A stretch of DNA of 64,000 nucleotides, taken from NCBI RefSeq assembly GCF_003073045.1, contig NC_037593.1, positions 22,811,868 through 22,875,867 of the forward strand. Direction: 5' to 3'. The position numbers were made by a program, and so were the translations under genes. Below the pieces are notes generated by a model that worked only from the letters and a program-made list of their open reading frames with translations, made no database searches and was not told where the DNA came from. Every line of letters begins with the position of its first letter. The first letter of the stretch is position 1. This document shows, in pieces, positions 22,436-37,000 of this stretch. The stretch comes from Pomacea canaliculata. Its lineage: Eukaryota; Mollusca; Gastropoda; Architaenioglossa; Ampullariidae.

Positions 22436-25099
22436 TCACTTTATTTTCTCAAGCAAGCTTACATTGAAATTCACAATTATGTCTAAAATACTAAATATTT
22501 TTCTGTGACAAAGCTTTGTGTTGAAAGTTTGAATTAAGCCTCTTGTAACTGACCTTGTTGCTGGCAAAACACAAGGAATGTTTCAATATAAGCACACACA
22601 ATACTATTCTTTGGCACCTCTTGCCAATGCAATTGTTCTTTAAAAAACTGTCTATCCTAACTTTTATACACACTATTAGTGCTGTCACCAGTAAAGAAAT
22701 ACTTGGGGTACAGAAAAAACCTTTCATGTGGTCTGTCTTGAGATATCACTGAAAAAGCAGGACTGCTATGTCAGGACTATCCCTAAACTCCACCATTCTT
22801 TCACACACACACATACCGCAGAATCTGAATAAATAATATGCTATATAAATAAATAAAACCCTTCTCACAGGTAAAATAAAAGAAAGAAATAACGTTAGTG
22901 ATAAAAAGACACCGTTTCTGACTTAATCTCTGCATCCCTAGTCCCCCCCTTAAAAAGTAAATCAATGGGAATGCAGAGTAAAACTGCTGGCAGCACCGGC
23001 ACTCCTCTCTCTTTAAGGCACATTTCATTGTTATATACAATTTTCAGTCCATAAACTACTGTATTCCAAATTAAGAAAGTTCAAGACACTTGGACTTTTG
23101 TGACCATGTTTATGGAGGAAAGCAACAAGTGTAGTCATTTGCCTTTGTGGGATAGCTTGGAATAAAAGGGAAAATACCCTTTAACAAAAACAAATTTCAA
23201 AAGAACACTGAGCTATATCCCTACAACAGTTTAGCTGCCAAACATGTGAAATGAGAGCAAAGAAATGGCACTCTAGCATAGCCCTTCCTATTCTCCCATT
23301 GCTGCACTTGTATGTTCGTGATCTGTTATGAAGAAAACTAGCATTCTGCTCACCACCCAACATATTTGATGCTGTAGGGCAAAGTCTGCATGTTTCTACC
23401 ATTTCTTGCTGTTGTGACCCTACATTTTCTGTCCTTTGAGGCCCCTAAGGAGTATGATGAGATGCAGCAATGGTGAAAGTGCACCAGTTGCACACCTTTC
23501 GGGTTTCCCAACTGGCACCCTTTCCACTCCTTTATGTGACCCTCCGTTAAGCACCTGAATCAAACCTTATTTTACTTAAAGGCATAAAGCACAAGTCAGC
23601 GTTTAGTGACAATGGTTGAGAGTTAAGCACTTTCATTTTCAAGCACATTATGAGAAGCAACTTCTGTGGCAATAAAGAAAACCTACATCATACAGATAAA
23701 ACGTTGTTTACTTGCAGCACCAAAATCAGAGCATCAGCTGTTACTTGAGTGGTAGTCAACTTGTCAGCTGGGAGATAGGGAAAATATGAGACTGTGATAA
23801 AAGGGCTTGTATGCTCTAAAAGGGGCAGCTTGGAATGACACATATCCTTTAGTGTGGGTTGAAGAGTAAAAGTGATTGTTTCTGCTTGAAAGAACCAGAT
23901 ATACAGGCTGCCTACTTGATGGCATGGGCTCTCTAGTGCAACAAATGAAACAGAGACAAGAGTATGTGATTAGGCTTAGTACACAGTTTTTGCAGTCACT
24001 ATGTACTATGTACAATCACTTCTGACAGCATTTAGTGATTAGATTGAGAGTACACATTTTACTCATTTGTTAAAAAAAAAAAAAAAACGAAACTAAAAAA
24101 TCATGCCAGTTATGAGTCAAGAAGATGCTGGCCAATCATTTGTCTTGCTTGAGCACAAGAACTAGTATTTGAATTTCACTTGTACCTACATGGAACAGAT
24201 GACTAAACCAATTTTGTCCTTCACAGACAAAGAACATCTGTTAATGTACCACAGCCTCCTGTCTATCACACACGTAGAGCTGAACTGGGCAGTGAGAGTT
24301 GGGCTGGGGTAATAACATATCTACGTTGCAAATAGTACCAGATCAAAGTAGATGATCTATACTATCTTTAAAAATCTTCTATAAAACAAATCTAGTTTAA
24401 AATCTTCCACAATTTTTTTCATATATATAAAAAAACACAACATGCAAATGGTTAACATATACTGAGACATGATGATTTTAGTTTCAATTCTAAGGAAAGA
24501 ATTCAAATTCCAGTCGTTTCATGGTCAATTAGCTATACACAGTCTGTCCTAAAATGTCATTATCCTAAACTCTTCCCTTACAGTTTACATTCTTTGAAGT
24601 GAACTAAACCGGTGCCTGTTTTGCACATTGTAGTGTCACAAAACACATCATGCTGTGAGTAAATAAAGGAACAAAAACGGGAAGAAGTGTTGGTACTTTT
24701 AGCAATTATTTTACTAAGAATTACTTGCCATATGGAGCTAAAATAGCCAAGCATGCGGTGTCACTGTTGGCTGTCTTTATTGTGTTTAGTAGGTGTCAGT
24801 CTTGGAACATACTGTGCCATCTCTCTTATTGTAAGCGATGAATTGTATTGCTTTTTGTTCACAAGGGAAGAGTTAAGGATTGCAGCAGACAATGCCTACA
24901 TCTCAAATGACCATATCAAATTCTTCTGCAGTTTTTATTTTCAATTTTTGCACCAACAGCTATTTTTGTAAAAATGTGTAAATAAGGAGAGAAGGTCACT
25001 ATAGATACACGGCTACTGTGTCAAGTCAACAATGTGAAAAAAAGACAAGGGAGACCACACTATCAAATCACCAGCTTAAAAAGGTGATCATGAAAAAGC
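22436..25099 (-). other. Presumed long 3' UTR of the E2F gene
   Basis: There is no coding signal in the 2.6 kb after the E2F stop. AATAAA-type signals on the minus strand lie near 24776 and 22440, so the transcript could end at either. An A-run lies at 24068-24085. Assignment as UTR is inference from position only. Confidence 0.4.
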
Positions 25100-28000
25100 T
25101 CACAAATCTATCTCATAAGCATCAAACAAGTCAGCAATCCCTGCACTGCTGAAGCCAAATATATTATCATCGACATCAAAAGGAGGTTCAAGAGACACAA
25201 AAGGCATGTCTGTTTCTTGATCTGTAGTTTGCTGCAGAAGACTGGAATGAAAGGAGGGAGAGATGTCCGCCTGTTCCAGCAGTGCCTGCTTCATCATTGG
25301 TGCTGATCCTGCATTAGAAATGAAAATTTCCTCATAAAATATCTTTCCAGTACCTACTAGCAACCTATTAGCAGCTTAGGGCTACAACTGCTCTTTAACT
25401 AAACAAATTATTGTCTCTGATCAGTGGGTTTGGAGCCACTGGCACCATGAACCCAGTTACTTCTGCCCAAAATCACTCTAAAACCCTCTGCAAAAAAAAC
25501 ATCCTGAAGAAGGGGCTGGACTACTTTTGGCTCACATAAAGCAGCCAATTCATATTCAAATAAAGACAGGTCAGTGAACACTTGCTTGGATCCATCATTG
25601 AAAACTGCAGGTAGGTTGAATCTAACAAAAAAGCACATTAATCTGACACCCTCTCTGTCAAGGCTAAGGCCAGCAGGAAGGTGGACTCTGTCACCCACTT
25701 GAGAGGTTTAATGGTCTCTTGACTTAGGTAAGATCCCAGACCAATTCCATGTGGGGAAAAGGAATGCCACTGCATTAAGAAGCCCTAAGAGGTGAAACCA
25801 TTGTTATGCCATCATCTGCCTCAATGACTGGAAAGTGGACATTTCTGATTAGATGGTGAGGACATGCTCTCGAGGAACACCCGGTTGTGTAAAGTCTAGA
25901 AATTAATTCCCAGAAGGAAGTCTTGAGAAGAGTGCAAGTTTGACTTAATTCAAGCAGCCAATATTAATTCTTCAACCACCAACTTGTGTGAAAATGTCCA
26001 CAAATCTGCAGAAGCAAATTGTTAAGACAGACTGAGACTGGGTAGTCTAAGAATGGCATTTATCACAAGTGCAGGCTCATGGCACAGCACAGACAGACCG
26101 AAGGGAAGGGCAACAAATTGGAAGACTTTTCTGTCAGACATCAACAGGATTGCACTTCTTATATGATCTCCTTAAGTAGCACAGTTGTAAACTCCTGCTT
26201 TAGGGTGTGTGCCAGGCTGACACCCAAGGTTATCTCCTTCTGCAAGGGCACCTGGGTCCAAGGCAATCTCCCATTAAAACCCAAGAAAAGGGTTGTCCTG
26301 GATAATGTAGAAGACACAAGGGTCAACAGTAGCCTGATGCAACCAAGCTGAAGCATGGGTTTATAGATCAGCACCAACATATGGCAGTGGCCTGGCAAAT
26401 TGGGCTATGAGACAAGCAGCAATGATCACCATGCACCATGTTGCCAGATCAGAGGACAGCACTGGGCTGACCACAAGCTGCACTCTTGCTCTCAATTAGC
26501 GCCTGGGTGAGGAAAACTGATGGCTTGAAAGACTGTTGAAGTTGCCACCCACCCTCCCCATCATTGCTCGGATATCAGAGATGAAGGATAGTGGGGAGGG
26601 GGAAAAAAAGTTCACCTTACCTGCTCTAATGTCCCAGCTATGACGTGAAGACTATGTTTAGCAGCTCAGAATGCAGTAATGAAAAAAAATAAGCAGATTG
26701 TTTGGCGGCAGCTTACACAAAATCTTCCTTATGTTTGTACAAGACAAAAACGAACAGTTAAGCGCTTGCAGAATGTACAGACATGCTAAAGAGGATGACC
26801 ACATGCACGTACCAATGAACCAAACAAAAAAACTCAGGAGCTCACTTTTGCAGAGCATTTTATAGCGTGGGTGGGTGCACCTAGGTTTTGTCATGCCCTT
26901 TGTGGCCAGGATTGCCAGACCCACTGACCAGAGGCAATAATTTGTTTGATTATGATAGCAGTTGTAGCCTCTAAGCTCCTAACAGATGGGTCATCTGGTA
27001 TAGTTAAAAAAGAAGAGTCATCATGTTGATAATTCCCAGTTACAGAAACAAAATTCAAAGATTAAAGCTAAAGCTGTTTTGTACAATTCTAGGGTTCAAC
27101 ATGTTATTGTTTTTTTCAATTTATGGTGTACACTTACAAATCATCCAAACCCAATTAAAATGAAAAAAATATCAGGACCCAAGGTGTAAGCCAGCGGTTC
27201 TCAACCTTTTACATGTGACGCCCCACAGTTTGAGAACAGCTGGTGTAAGCAACTTAAAAAGAAAGCACCTGGTAAACATATGCTCACTGTGGGAAAACTA
27301 TTCTCTATACATTAAATTTGAGGGTAGAAAAAGCAAATTTATTAAATTTGACCCCAAACACAAACTGAGCTTGTTTTGTGATTTCTACCAGTACTGTACC
27401 TTGGTGATTGCTTTTAGGGGCAGAGTCCTCCAAGAACAAGCATTCTTCTTTAATATTTACAGACCGACACACTTTTTTTGATGGAAGTGAAGCATCAGTG
27501 CTTGCTTCTGATGTTGCTTCTGTTTCTGTACAGCTTTCTGTAGATTCTGCAGCATGCTCTCTACTGGAGCCAGGAAGTTCTTCAGGACATAAAAATACCT
27601 CTATAGGACCCCGAGTACTTTTCAACCAAATCTGAATACTCTGCAACAGATTGACAAGTTAAATACAGTTACTGCTTTACAGCAACTTCAAAAATCTCAT
27701 TTAAACTCTTTAAATGGTTCTGCTATTCTACTGGCAAAAACTTGCTGATACAGCTCTAGTTTCACATAAAAAACTTGATTTCCTACTCATTAAGGGAAAT
27801 AGAACAGTTAATGACGATGCTTTCTACTTCATTCTTTTTCCAATAAAATATTTTAAAGTCCATTTTTCTTTCAAAGAAATATTACCTCTACAACCTAACA
27901 TCCCCCTTTTTTATACAAACTTTACAGGCTTCAGCTTACTTTTATTTTTAATACATGGAAACAAAAGTTCATTCAGAATTAACACACACTCCAATTTCTC

Positions 28001-31000
28001 CAGACTCTATAGGCAATGTCTTAAAAAAAAATTGTTTCAGATTTTCCAAACCTTTCCTAGACTTACAAAACTGTTACAAACCTTGCATATTTTTTCATGT
28101 TTAACAAAATAGCTATGTAGTATGGTACCCTTAAAAATGACCTACACACACATATAAAACTAACATTACCTCGGTGGGATCTGGCACCTCTAACCTTGTT
28201 TCTGGAGGGGCTTTGATTGCAATAACTGTCTGGTCATCTAACGATGACAAGCTGCGAATGTCTTGATAGGTTACATATGCTAATGTGCAAAGGTTAAGAA
28301 TCATGCACAGAATTTTCTCAGGATTTCGCAAGCAAGTCATGTTATAGAATATTCATATAATGTACCACTTACATTGTTAAGGCAATATTTTATATCATGA
28401 TTTGAATTACTTCTTAGTCTTGTGATAAAGGCATCTAGGCAATACAATTCATGCAGGTTGCTCAGTGTAAAAAAAAAAAAAAAAAAAAAAAGCATTAACT
28501 CTTGGAAATAACAGATGTATCATAATCAAGCAAACAGTTAAAAAAAGAGTGATTAAGAGACAAACGTTATATACAAAGACTTAGAAATTCACAATGTCTT
28601 TAAGTATTTTAGAGTGCCTCTTCGGAAGAAATGAGGAAAAGTTGTTTTTGGATATTTTGAGCTTTAATTATAGTGCTGATATTCTCTTATCACTGTTAGT
28701 TGGGAGGGTGATTAAGATGCTAAATGAATGCTTCTCTCACCTTCTTTCATCTTTTGTCATAAGCTCTATAAAATGAAAACACCCATAAACAATGTTCATG
28801 GGGTAATTTCTTTTAAAAATCTGATTATCAATCTTGTTCGAAATCTTGAAATTAACCCATTGCATCTGAAAGCAATGTAGGATTACTAAAGTGCAAGATT
28901 TTCAGGTATTACAGAATCCAAATTTTCTTTAAGTTTTTCTGTGCAGGTCATCTGCACTGACATTAATGTGAACTTTCATTCAAAATCATAAAGCTGAAAT
29001 ATTTGAAAAACTGGAAAACTAGAATATTTCTACTGGCCATCTTTTAAGGATATTTAGCATTTTCAGAATCTTCTGTTAAAAGGCGGAGCTGGCGAGTACA
29101 CTGCTGAATCATTTCATCCAAGACATTCTCCTTTGTTTCAAGATCTGTCATAAAAACAATTACAAAAATCATTGAGAACTGGCTTCTGACAATGAAGTTT
29201 GCATGAACATGTAAAGATTCAGAGGTTATTCAACTAGGATTTCAAAAAGAGGGGCCCAGGGACCCTCTGAAAGGATGAAAAAAAAGGGGGGTTCCCTTTG
29301 ACAAAACCAGGGAGCCATCACAATAATATGTGTGTGTATTTGATATACAGCAAAAAAAAAAAAAAAAAAAAAAATCACAAAAAAACTAAAGATTGATCTC
29401 AGACAGAATTTTTCTTTTATTGATAAATTATCTTTGTTATTAGTGTGATCAGAGCATTAAAAATTTTCAAACTTATTCATCTTCGTGTCAGCCTCACTGG
29501 TGCTGTTACTTAATGTTTTACACACTTTCCCCCTGTCCCATCAAGGCAGCAAGTGAATCCTGTTGCTTAAAATGTTCTTCCCAATTCTATCTGTAAGGGT
29601 TACATAGCCTTAAAACAACTCAGGGACTTAAATGTTGTTCTGTTGCACTTTTTGTACTACACACTATGTGCCAACATACTAGTCCTAATCTGTAATCAAT
29701 TTGCTGGATGATGCTATATTTCTTATACATTCTGTAGACAACCAATCACAGATTACCTGAACACAGATGAGTTCCAAGGATTCTTGTCTGACTAGCAGAA
29801 CTACACCCAGCAGCACCTCTGAAATAATTTTTACAAATACAGCTTCTATCAAGTAACCCCATGTTTAATGCAAACATTATCAAGGTATCTCTCACTGGGC
29901 TTTAGGTTTGTGAGGTTTATTGCGAGCAGGGAATGACTAAAACGGGAAACAAAACAGAATCTTTGATACCAACACTTTATACGCCAACTAATATTTCAAC
30001 AAGAAGAAACGTGCTTTTTTTTAATAAAATATTTTACATCTTATCTATCATAAGCAACTCAATACTCAAAACTGTGTAACTTTCAAGTTCAGTACTGCTA
30101 GATAAGTCATTCTTTTGAGTTTTGCTAAATCACCCATCCCACAACCCCATACACTTAGTTTTTAAACAGTTGTCTTTAACAAAAAGCCATAAACTTCTGC
30201 TGGTGTGTAAAATCACGAACCAATATTATGCACATGAAACAATACAGGACTAATGCTATGTAGGTGAAACAAAGCTGAACTAATATTAAGTAGGTGTCAT
30301 GTTTCTCCTGAAATAGTTTTTCTTTGCAAATGTTTATAAAATTTAAAGCCTCCAATTCCTTGCTATAGAGAGAATGCAAGCTAACTATAAGTCAGTTTAA
30401 AGGTTTTGTTTACACTATTAGTGTGAGTAGCCTTAGATGTTTACCAGGGTTTTCCATCCATAAAATGTAGGCGAGTTTTCAGTACAACAATTAAAAAAAC
30501 TCTTCATTTTTTCAGACCCTCAGATAATACTGTTGGAGGTTTTAGTCCCAGTAATAATAAAATAATGAAAATGCACAGTATGATTATTAATATGACCTTT
30601 CTCGAGTTTTCATATACTTTAAAATATGTCACTGACATTTGATGATAATAGGGAACATATAATTGTCCATGGTCCTGCTGGTGTTTATTACATGTCTTAT
30701 ATAAAGAACCTTTCAATAAATCTTAAATATTGTCTGACCTACTAGAAAAGTTGTTTTATGTGATCGTCAGCAGCTGAACCCTTTTCTCTTTTGGCACAAC
30801 ATGAGGAATATTGCATGTAATACCAGGTTACCTCATATGAGTTGTGCTATTTTTGAGTAGTGTCCTTTTTGTTAAAGCTCAAACTATGGCAGAAGTTATC
30901 TGTCTGAACAAACAGAGCTACTTACGGGAATTATACACATGTGGGCGAACCAACTTATTCTTGCTTGATTATTTCGGCACACAAACTAATAGTCTCACAA

Positions 31001-34000
31001 AGTAAACATTCATCAGTCTAATTTACAAAAGTGCTTACTTTTATTGTCTAAGACAGTGGTTCTCAAAGTGTGGTCCGTGGGCATAGGTCAGGTGGTCCGC
31101 GGCTGGACAGCGTCATATGTCAGCAAGTGATGTTAAAGTGATGCATCCTCGCATTAACAATTTTAATTACAAAGAACGAGGTACGTGTGTTATGTTAGCT
31201 TATTACTATACTACTGGTCACAGAATTAAATTTAGTTTTGAATTGTAATCAAACTAATGCGGCAATTTAAATTTGAAATTTCATAGTACAGGAGTGATTT
31301 TTTAGGCCTTGGTGGTCCGCGATATTTTTTACTTAAGTACAGTGGTCCGCGGTCAGAAAATACTTTGAGAACCACTGGTCTAAGAGCTTAACGTATCCTT
31401 TCTTCTGTCCAATAAAATTAGCACACTTGTAAACATTTTTAGTCATGAACGTGCATTGAAGTACACAGCAGATGCTTACCTCCACTGGTATATTAGTTTT
31501 GAATTTTTTCTGCGATGAGATTTTATTCCTTCCAGGACATTTGTAATATCATATATTCTTCTTTTTTTGCACCTCCAGTTTTTCTGAGGCTCTGTTTAAG
31601 TCAACCACCTACAATCACAAAAAAATTTGAATAAACAATTCCAGGGGATCAAATCACTACAAAGCCAGCACACTTTGCAAAATAGATATACACAGACAGG
31701 TCTATTTTCATTATTTATGTTGATGGTCTTTAGAAATGTAGGAAGAAAATGTCTGAGTCACAACAGCATATCTTAATGTTACAGTTACAGATAAATTTTA
31801 ATCATGACTAACAAAATGAGAAGGAATAGAACTCTTCGCCTAACTGGAAGAAGTTTGACGTTATGCTTATTTCAATCACCTGCAGCTATATTTTAACTAC
31901 TTGGTGTATCACAGGGCACATTCAGTCTTCTGAGGACTAGTGGAACATTCATTAAACAGGATGAGATGTTCGGAATTTATCATCTTCCTTCAGAACATCA
32001 GATTATTACTTAAGTCTCAGCTTTGGAGACAGGCAACATTTGATAGTGTTTGCTTGTGGGAATCAATTCTAGTAACCAACTCTATATCAATATTCAAATT
32101 CCCCATGGCCTGGTGTGTGACATTTTTTGACAAAATAGTGTCTTCACTTCATGTAGACTGTGTAGTTTTACACTTGGTTTTTAGACACAACTGCAGGCCA
32201 TTTTGATGCCACCTCACTCTCTCTACTGTCAGATCAGGTGCTTCTGATATTTCGGTAGTTATTGGTGAAATATTGAACAATCGCCCCTAATACTGTGTTG
32301 TAAAGTTGCGTTTTTATTCCATTTACTACCCATGTGTGATACTTTCTAAGATGTACTAATTTGAGGAAAAAAAGAAGAAGAGAAAAGAAAAAAAAAAGGG
32401 AAAGGAAAAAAAAAGAAGAGAGAAAGAAAGCGTTTATCACACTTAAGACCCATCCTTTATTTAAATGAGAAAATTAATAGGATTGGTGGATAAGTAAGAA
32501 TAGACCAAAAGACATTTACCCCATGCTGGAGCACGTTCTCAACAAGCCAACAAACTTTTCGTCAGATAGGACCTAGAGAGGTGTCAATATCGAGTTTTTT
32601 TCTGCTGGTGAGCGATCCTATCGTTGCTGATTGACAACAAGAGAGAAAAAGTGCTATACAACATTATAATTTCTGAAAAGCAGGATAGAAATCAATATGT
32701 CTTCTAATAAATTTTAGTCTGTATTAAGATAATATTGGGCACGAAACTATCAACAATTAAAGTGTGATCAAATATCACTAGCAAAGTGCAATTTTATCAA
32801 ATGACTTTTAGATCAATCCTCTACAATTTACAATAAGTGATAAGGTGACGAATGAAAAATAAGATTTGTATCCAACAAAATTTAGCACAGCTTTTTTTTT
32901 TCATATGCTGAAGATGCTGAAGTTGAATAATCTATTCAACCATAAGAAACCATTTTTTCTTTGAGAACCTGCGTAGGGTAAAATATATGCATGTTTAAAA
33001 AATGTGATGTTACCGGTGCAAAATAATGAGCTTATGTGGAAATAAATTTACACAGTCCAGAGCGAATCAGAAGCTGTAAAAACAGATCAACTGGCACTAG
33101 TCAGCTTTCTTCTGTTATTAGTTATGTAGTGGATAATTATACTATCTCTTCTCTTGCACTTAAAAAAAAAAATAAATCAGCTCATGATAAAGAGCATGAA
33201 AATGATAATAGTGCTGTGGGTAGTGGAGCTCTATGTTCTAAGCAAAGTTCAACAATTTGAATTGTCCTTATATCAAGGAAAGGCATTTTCCCTAAAAACA
33301 TGTTACCCCATCAGCCATTAAAGCAGCATTTTACCAGAGAGGTTAAAATAGCAGCATCGGGTGTATCCTAAACAATGTAGTAAGGTATCATTGTTGTAAA
33401 GTTGATGGGTGGAGGGGATTAAAAGATTAATCTGGTTTGTGTCACCTCTGTGGTGAAATCTTTTGTTGCTCTTGACCATTGCTTTCATGTGACCTACTCA
33501 ATTAAAAGCAACATACCAAAACAAAAAATTTCATTAACTAAATGTCTGCTTTCCTTCTCTTTAGATCAGTACTGAAAATTATCTACTATTACCAGAGTTA
33601 ATTTGTCAACATTACTATGCCTTGGTTTTACAGCTCCGTGAATAAGCGTCATCTTTTAACAACCATAATACTGCATTACTGGCTTAGTCCCTCAAGGTAC
33701 AAAAGCACGACTGGTTTGCGTGTTTTCGGTCTAAGTTTTCCGTGACTCACTCTATCAACATCAAGTTAGCTCTCTACTGAACCACATTCTGTCTCTCATT
33801 TACAAAGCGTAACACAGCCACGCATCAGCATTTAAAATGGTTATCAAAACTACAAATATTGTCAAGTTTATTGCTTAGAGTGAATCCAATTTTTTATGCT
33901 TAAGAGTAATCCAGAAACTTTAAATTATGGTTAACTAAGGTGTTTCTCATTGGCAAAGGATTAGTTGTAGTCTGACAGTGGAGGTAAGGTGGATCAATTA

Positions 34001-37000
34001 TGTGTTTAAATACTGGCCACTATTTTGTCACAACAGTAAAAAGAATCTCATCCTCAATGTGGTACTGCACAATGAGCTAGACCCCAGCATAGAAAAACTT
34101 TCCTATGACGCACATTATGACAACACTAAGGTTCCTTTGCCAGATCTTTGTAATGAACTTTATAATGAACATATTATTGTCCACTTTGACTATTTTACAA
34201 GTGTGTTGGCCATTCTCGAGATTAAGCTCCATTTTTTTAAATATCTCTTGAAAGGTAAAACATAAGTTGTTAAAAGTGCAGGACATATGGATCAGCAGAC
34301 AAATATAAAAAAAACCCATTAAGGGAGTGCACATTGATGTTTTTTCCTCTTTGTCCCTAAAGTTTATGTTTGGGCTATACCAAAGTTGTTTCTTGCTCAA
34401 TTATAACATGATGCAATAAAAAGAGAGTGAAGTAACAGATTCCTCTTGGGACTTGCCTCTGAACCCCTTCTGTCGCTTTGACAACTTTTGGGGTTTTGAA
34501 TCCCCCACAAGTTTGACATATTCCTAGAATCAATTCCGCTTCACCCTGATAACATTTAAATTGGAACATGATGATAGATTGGTGTTCTGCACAGCCAATT
34601 TCAACTGCATCTGCAGTCAACATTAGCTTTATGGCATAATGGATAGAAAAAAGCTAAAAAAGCAACACGAGATTCTACAGTACTAAAACATGCCAGTCAC
34701 CATGGCACTGTCCTGTGTGCACCATCGCATACAATCGAATGCAAAATGCAAGTACCTATATGAAGCTATGAAACGTGCAGCTCTTGGTCACGCGAAATGA
34801 GAAACATTTTAAGTGATTCCCACTATTTGAGAAACAACTTTATAAAGAGAAATATCTTGTATTTTGTTCCCTCATGTGAAGCAACAGACTCATGTAATGT
34901 TAAATAAATGTTTAATAAACTCACTTGAATAACTACAACAAGCTGTATTTCTGTCTAGTGAGATTCAATTCCTGCATATGTTAAAAGGGATAATTTACAT
35001 TTTTCTGTCAGAAAGTGCCACCCTATGTCCGTTGGTGTCCAATTTCTTTGTTTTTACCAAATAGCATTTGTCATTTGGTAATATGCTTTTTTTTTAAGTT
35101 TTGGACATGTGAATTAGACATCGTGTCGAAAATGGGCAACCATGGTTAAACTCACTCATGAAGCAACATGCTTCAACTCCAAACCTTTATTTAGACTGGT
35201 ACTAATCACGTTGCAATCTATAAACAATGCTTTACTTAGAAGATTGCTAACTCCAGTAAAAAACCATCGAAGTTTACTCATGGCTAACGCCTTTTGATTA
35301 AGTCACGAAAAATTTGTAAACTGTCATCAAAAACGGACCGACAACAGCGTCAACTATTCGGTATTTGGGAAAGCTGCGACTTAGTTTTAATAGAGAACAG
35401 CGATAGGATGATTGGGTGTCGATACTACCCAATATGTCGAATACGTCTCCTTTATTTCAAGACAGTTAGAGATCACCTGTGATCTGCCTGTTTACATAGA
35501 TGGTTTTTGCACGGCGATGACTGTAGGTTTGTTTGACTGAGGATGTGGTAAAGCACTATCTGCTTCCGCTCAAATACTCTGTTGCTGAACGTGGCTGCTG
35601 TACTCGTATGCATACCCGCCGAAAGGAGAACATCTAAGAGATATGTTGCAGTCGTTGTGCTTGTTGTTAGTTTCCAGTGGTGTTGTTTTTATATCGGAAG
35701 TCCTCTTCGATGAACGAGGGTTTGCTTCCTAGGCATAGTATCTTCCTGGCGCTAACGAGCTTTAAAAAGATCCGTACGTTCATTCCGTCATAGCGAATGA
35801 TTTTGAGTGTGAAAAATGTTCTTATCTATTATGCTTTTTAATGTAAGTAGAAGTCACAAATAGTGACAATGAGTTCGTTTTGGCAAATGCACTCCCAGGC
35901 CTCATGGTAACTTTTATTCATTATCATGACCGAATGACCACAATTGCCTCAAGCACGAAACTCATAAAAAGGTGTGTTTCCCTCGACAAAAACTGTTCGC
36001 AACCAAAAGCCACAGCGAGATTGGTGCGTAATATGAATTTCCCGGCGACAGGGAATTCTGAAAATAACTGGAACTAGCACTTTTATATGTTGGTAGTGGA
36101 TTCCTGGGTTAAGTTTAATGCAGATATAATGACAAAGCCCTTCTGTTTACCTGAATTATTTAACATCGGTTTTCCTCGTTAGTCTGTTCTTGATGGCAAT
36201 CGGCTTCGAAGTGTGAGGGGTAAAGGAATTTTAAAGTTAGAGCGTAAAATGCTCGATGCCTTGGCCCATTCTTGCCGGCAGAGAAGGCGAGGTTTTGTGT
36301 CGTTGTATTGGCAGTCGTTGTATTCGATACTGGGAAAATGCATGCAGACTATATTTTGAATCGAGTTAAATATACCCTTCTAACTCCGGACTACAATAGA
36401 TTAACGGTCATGATTCTTGATGATTTGTTTTGAAGAAGTAAAGTGTATAAATAATGTCTTCTTACAAAAAAAAAAAGAAATAGCAAAAAGCTTCTTGAAC
36501 TTTTTAAAATTACGTTCTTTTCAATAGAAATTAATCCGAATTACTGATATGGTAAAACCCATAAGCAAACTGCAAGTTCGAATCTGTCATCGCAGGTTCA
36601 TCAGAGTAAAGTTCCCCACACTCAACACAACTCACAGCTAGAAGGTACTCTTTAAAAAAATCATACGAATAGTTTGGAGATAGAAATTACACGCTAAAAC
36701 AGATTTTTAAGGATTCCAAAAGATACCCTTAAATTTACAATAAATTATTACACATATGTACAAAGTAAATTTGTTTTTTCGTAAGCGGGAATATATGGCC
36801 ACGATAACTTTGTCTAGTTAAAATAATATTGCCATGAAGGAGAAACAGAGGCCTTTTTCAGCACATTATTAATAATTATTGGCTGCGATCGAGGTGGAGT
36901 GGAGAAAGAAGGCGCTTGAGGAGGCCTTTGTCAATATAAAGACTTGTCTGAGATCTTATTGATTGAGGCTTATGTTGAAGTGGCTTAAAAAATGCAAAAT

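Noticed and set aside
25408-25698. Minus-strand 96-codon open frame in the last E2F intron
   Set aside because: No recognisable motif, no splice pattern compatible with E2F phases; probably chance or an old repeat.
31480-35738. A second E2F gene or E2F pseudogene
   Set aside because: The exons repeat those at 42.5-46.5 kb, with the same intronic MITE and target duplication, and damage increases towards the gap; contig overlap explains it better.
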